NCBI GenBank assembly: GCA_019421525.1
Contig: JAHZFC010000132.1
Location: 599 to 5,905, forward strand
DNA: 5,307 bases
Source: Clostridiales bacterium
GTDB taxonomy: Bacteria; Bacillota; Clostridia; Oscillospirales; Oscillospiraceae
Reading direction: 5' to 3'
Shown here in pieces: positions 4,941 through 5,307 of this stretch. How positions within the stretch are numbered: position 1 is the first letter of the stretch; each line of letters opens with the position of its first letter. Under the pieces are notes generated by a model. The model worked only from the letters and a program-made list of their open reading frames with translations, had not been told where the DNA came from and did not search any database. Both the position numbers and the translations under genes were made by a program.

Positions 4941-5307
4941 TTGAAGAAGATCGTTGCCCTGACGCTGTCCTGTGCCCTTGCCGGCACCCTGTTTCTGAGC
5001 GCCTGCTCTGTGGAGCGGGTGGACACATCCACCGACCCCGACGCCGCCGGCAGCACCGCCGCCACCGACAACAACGGGGGATCGCGCGAGGTGGTCGTCT
5101 ACAGCTGGGGCGAGTACATCGACGAGAGCCTCATCGAGGAGTTCGAGGCGCAGACCGGTATCACCGTCAACTACAATGAGGTGCCCAGCAATGAGGAGCT
5201 CTACTCCCTGCTCAGCCAGGGCGCCATCTCCCCGGACGTCATCGTCCCCTCTGACTATATGATCTCCCAGCTCATCGAGGAGGACATGCTCCAGCCTCTG
5301 GACTACG
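4941..5307 (+). CDS. potD: PotD, polyamine-binding lipoprotein, 3'-partial
   Basis: Extracytoplasmic receptor that binds spermidine and/or putrescine and hands it to PotB/PotC. Only the first 122 residues are in the window. A TTG start at 4941 gives a signal peptide with Lys2-Lys3, a hydrophobic core and the lipobox LSAC with Cys22 as the lipid-anchored residue. Residues 23-49 are a Ser/Thr/Ala/Asp-rich linker, and the domain starts at VVVYSWGEYI (51-60). Trp56 and Tyr59 match E. coli PotD Trp34 and Tyr37, and Ser104 and Tyr106 in VPSDYM match Ser83 and Tyr85; these E. coli residues line the polyamine site. The acidic ligand residues lie in the missing C-terminal part, so spermidine versus putrescine preference cannot be judged. 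It is last in the operon, after a structured 160-nt gap that may set its level separately. Confidence 0.93.
   Translation, partial: MKKIVALTLSCALAGTLFLSACSVERVDTSTDPDAAGSTAATDNNGGSREVVVYSWGEYIDESLIEEFEAQTGITVNYNEVPSNEELYSLLSQGAISPDVIVPSDYMISQLIEEDMLQPLDY

Noticed and set aside
1..5307. CRISPR arrays, tRNA or rRNA genes, insertion sequences, attachment sites
   Set aside because: None seen. There are no spaced direct repeats, no tRNA-like cloverleaf with a CCA-type end, and no transposase or terminal inverted repeats.

Overview
The window looks like chromosomal DNA from a GC-rich Firmicute, most likely a gut Clostridia member of the Oscillospiraceae (Flavonifractor / Pseudoflavonifractor-like). 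This is inferred from the strong GGAGG-type ribosome binding sites, GC-ending codon preference, a lipoprotein-type (Gram-positive style) substrate-binding protein, and the wording of the PotA, PotB and RluA-family proteins. The taxon is a judgement from protein style, not a database result.

Layout, all genes on the + strand. Bases 3-974 hold a 5'-incomplete RluA-family pseudouridine synthase. The first ~60 bases look disturbed: the conserved S4-domain motif appears in a different frame from the rest of the gene. Bases 1037-1522 encode a small GNAT acetyltransferase with visibly lower GC than its neighbours and its own AGGAGG site. Bases 1523-1870 are non-coding. They contain a near-consensus sigma-A promoter (TTGACA-N17-TATAGT, 1625-1653) and a leader of about 210 nt that can fold into a closed multi-stem structure (1658-1731) and holds a possible 17-codon upstream reading frame. 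Bases 1871-5307 carry the spermidine/putrescine ABC importer in the order potA (ATPase), potB and potC (two permeases), potD (lipoprotein binding protein). PotD is cut by the window end.

The pot genes form an operon: potA/potB overlap by 11 nt, potB/potC overlap by 4 nt (ATGA), and potD follows after 160 nt containing a long hairpin, a perfect 12-bp palindrome and a strong ribosome binding site before a TTG start. PotD would capture polyamine outside the membrane, PotB/PotC form the channel, and a PotA dimer powers import; the PotA C-terminal region probably has a regulatory role. The first two genes (RNA modification, acetyltransferase) have no evident functional tie to the transporter.

I see no new multi-gene system here. 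The parts that deserve a second look are regulatory: the structured potA leader, the potC-potD hairpin, and the frame disturbance at the start of the pseudouridine synthase gene.
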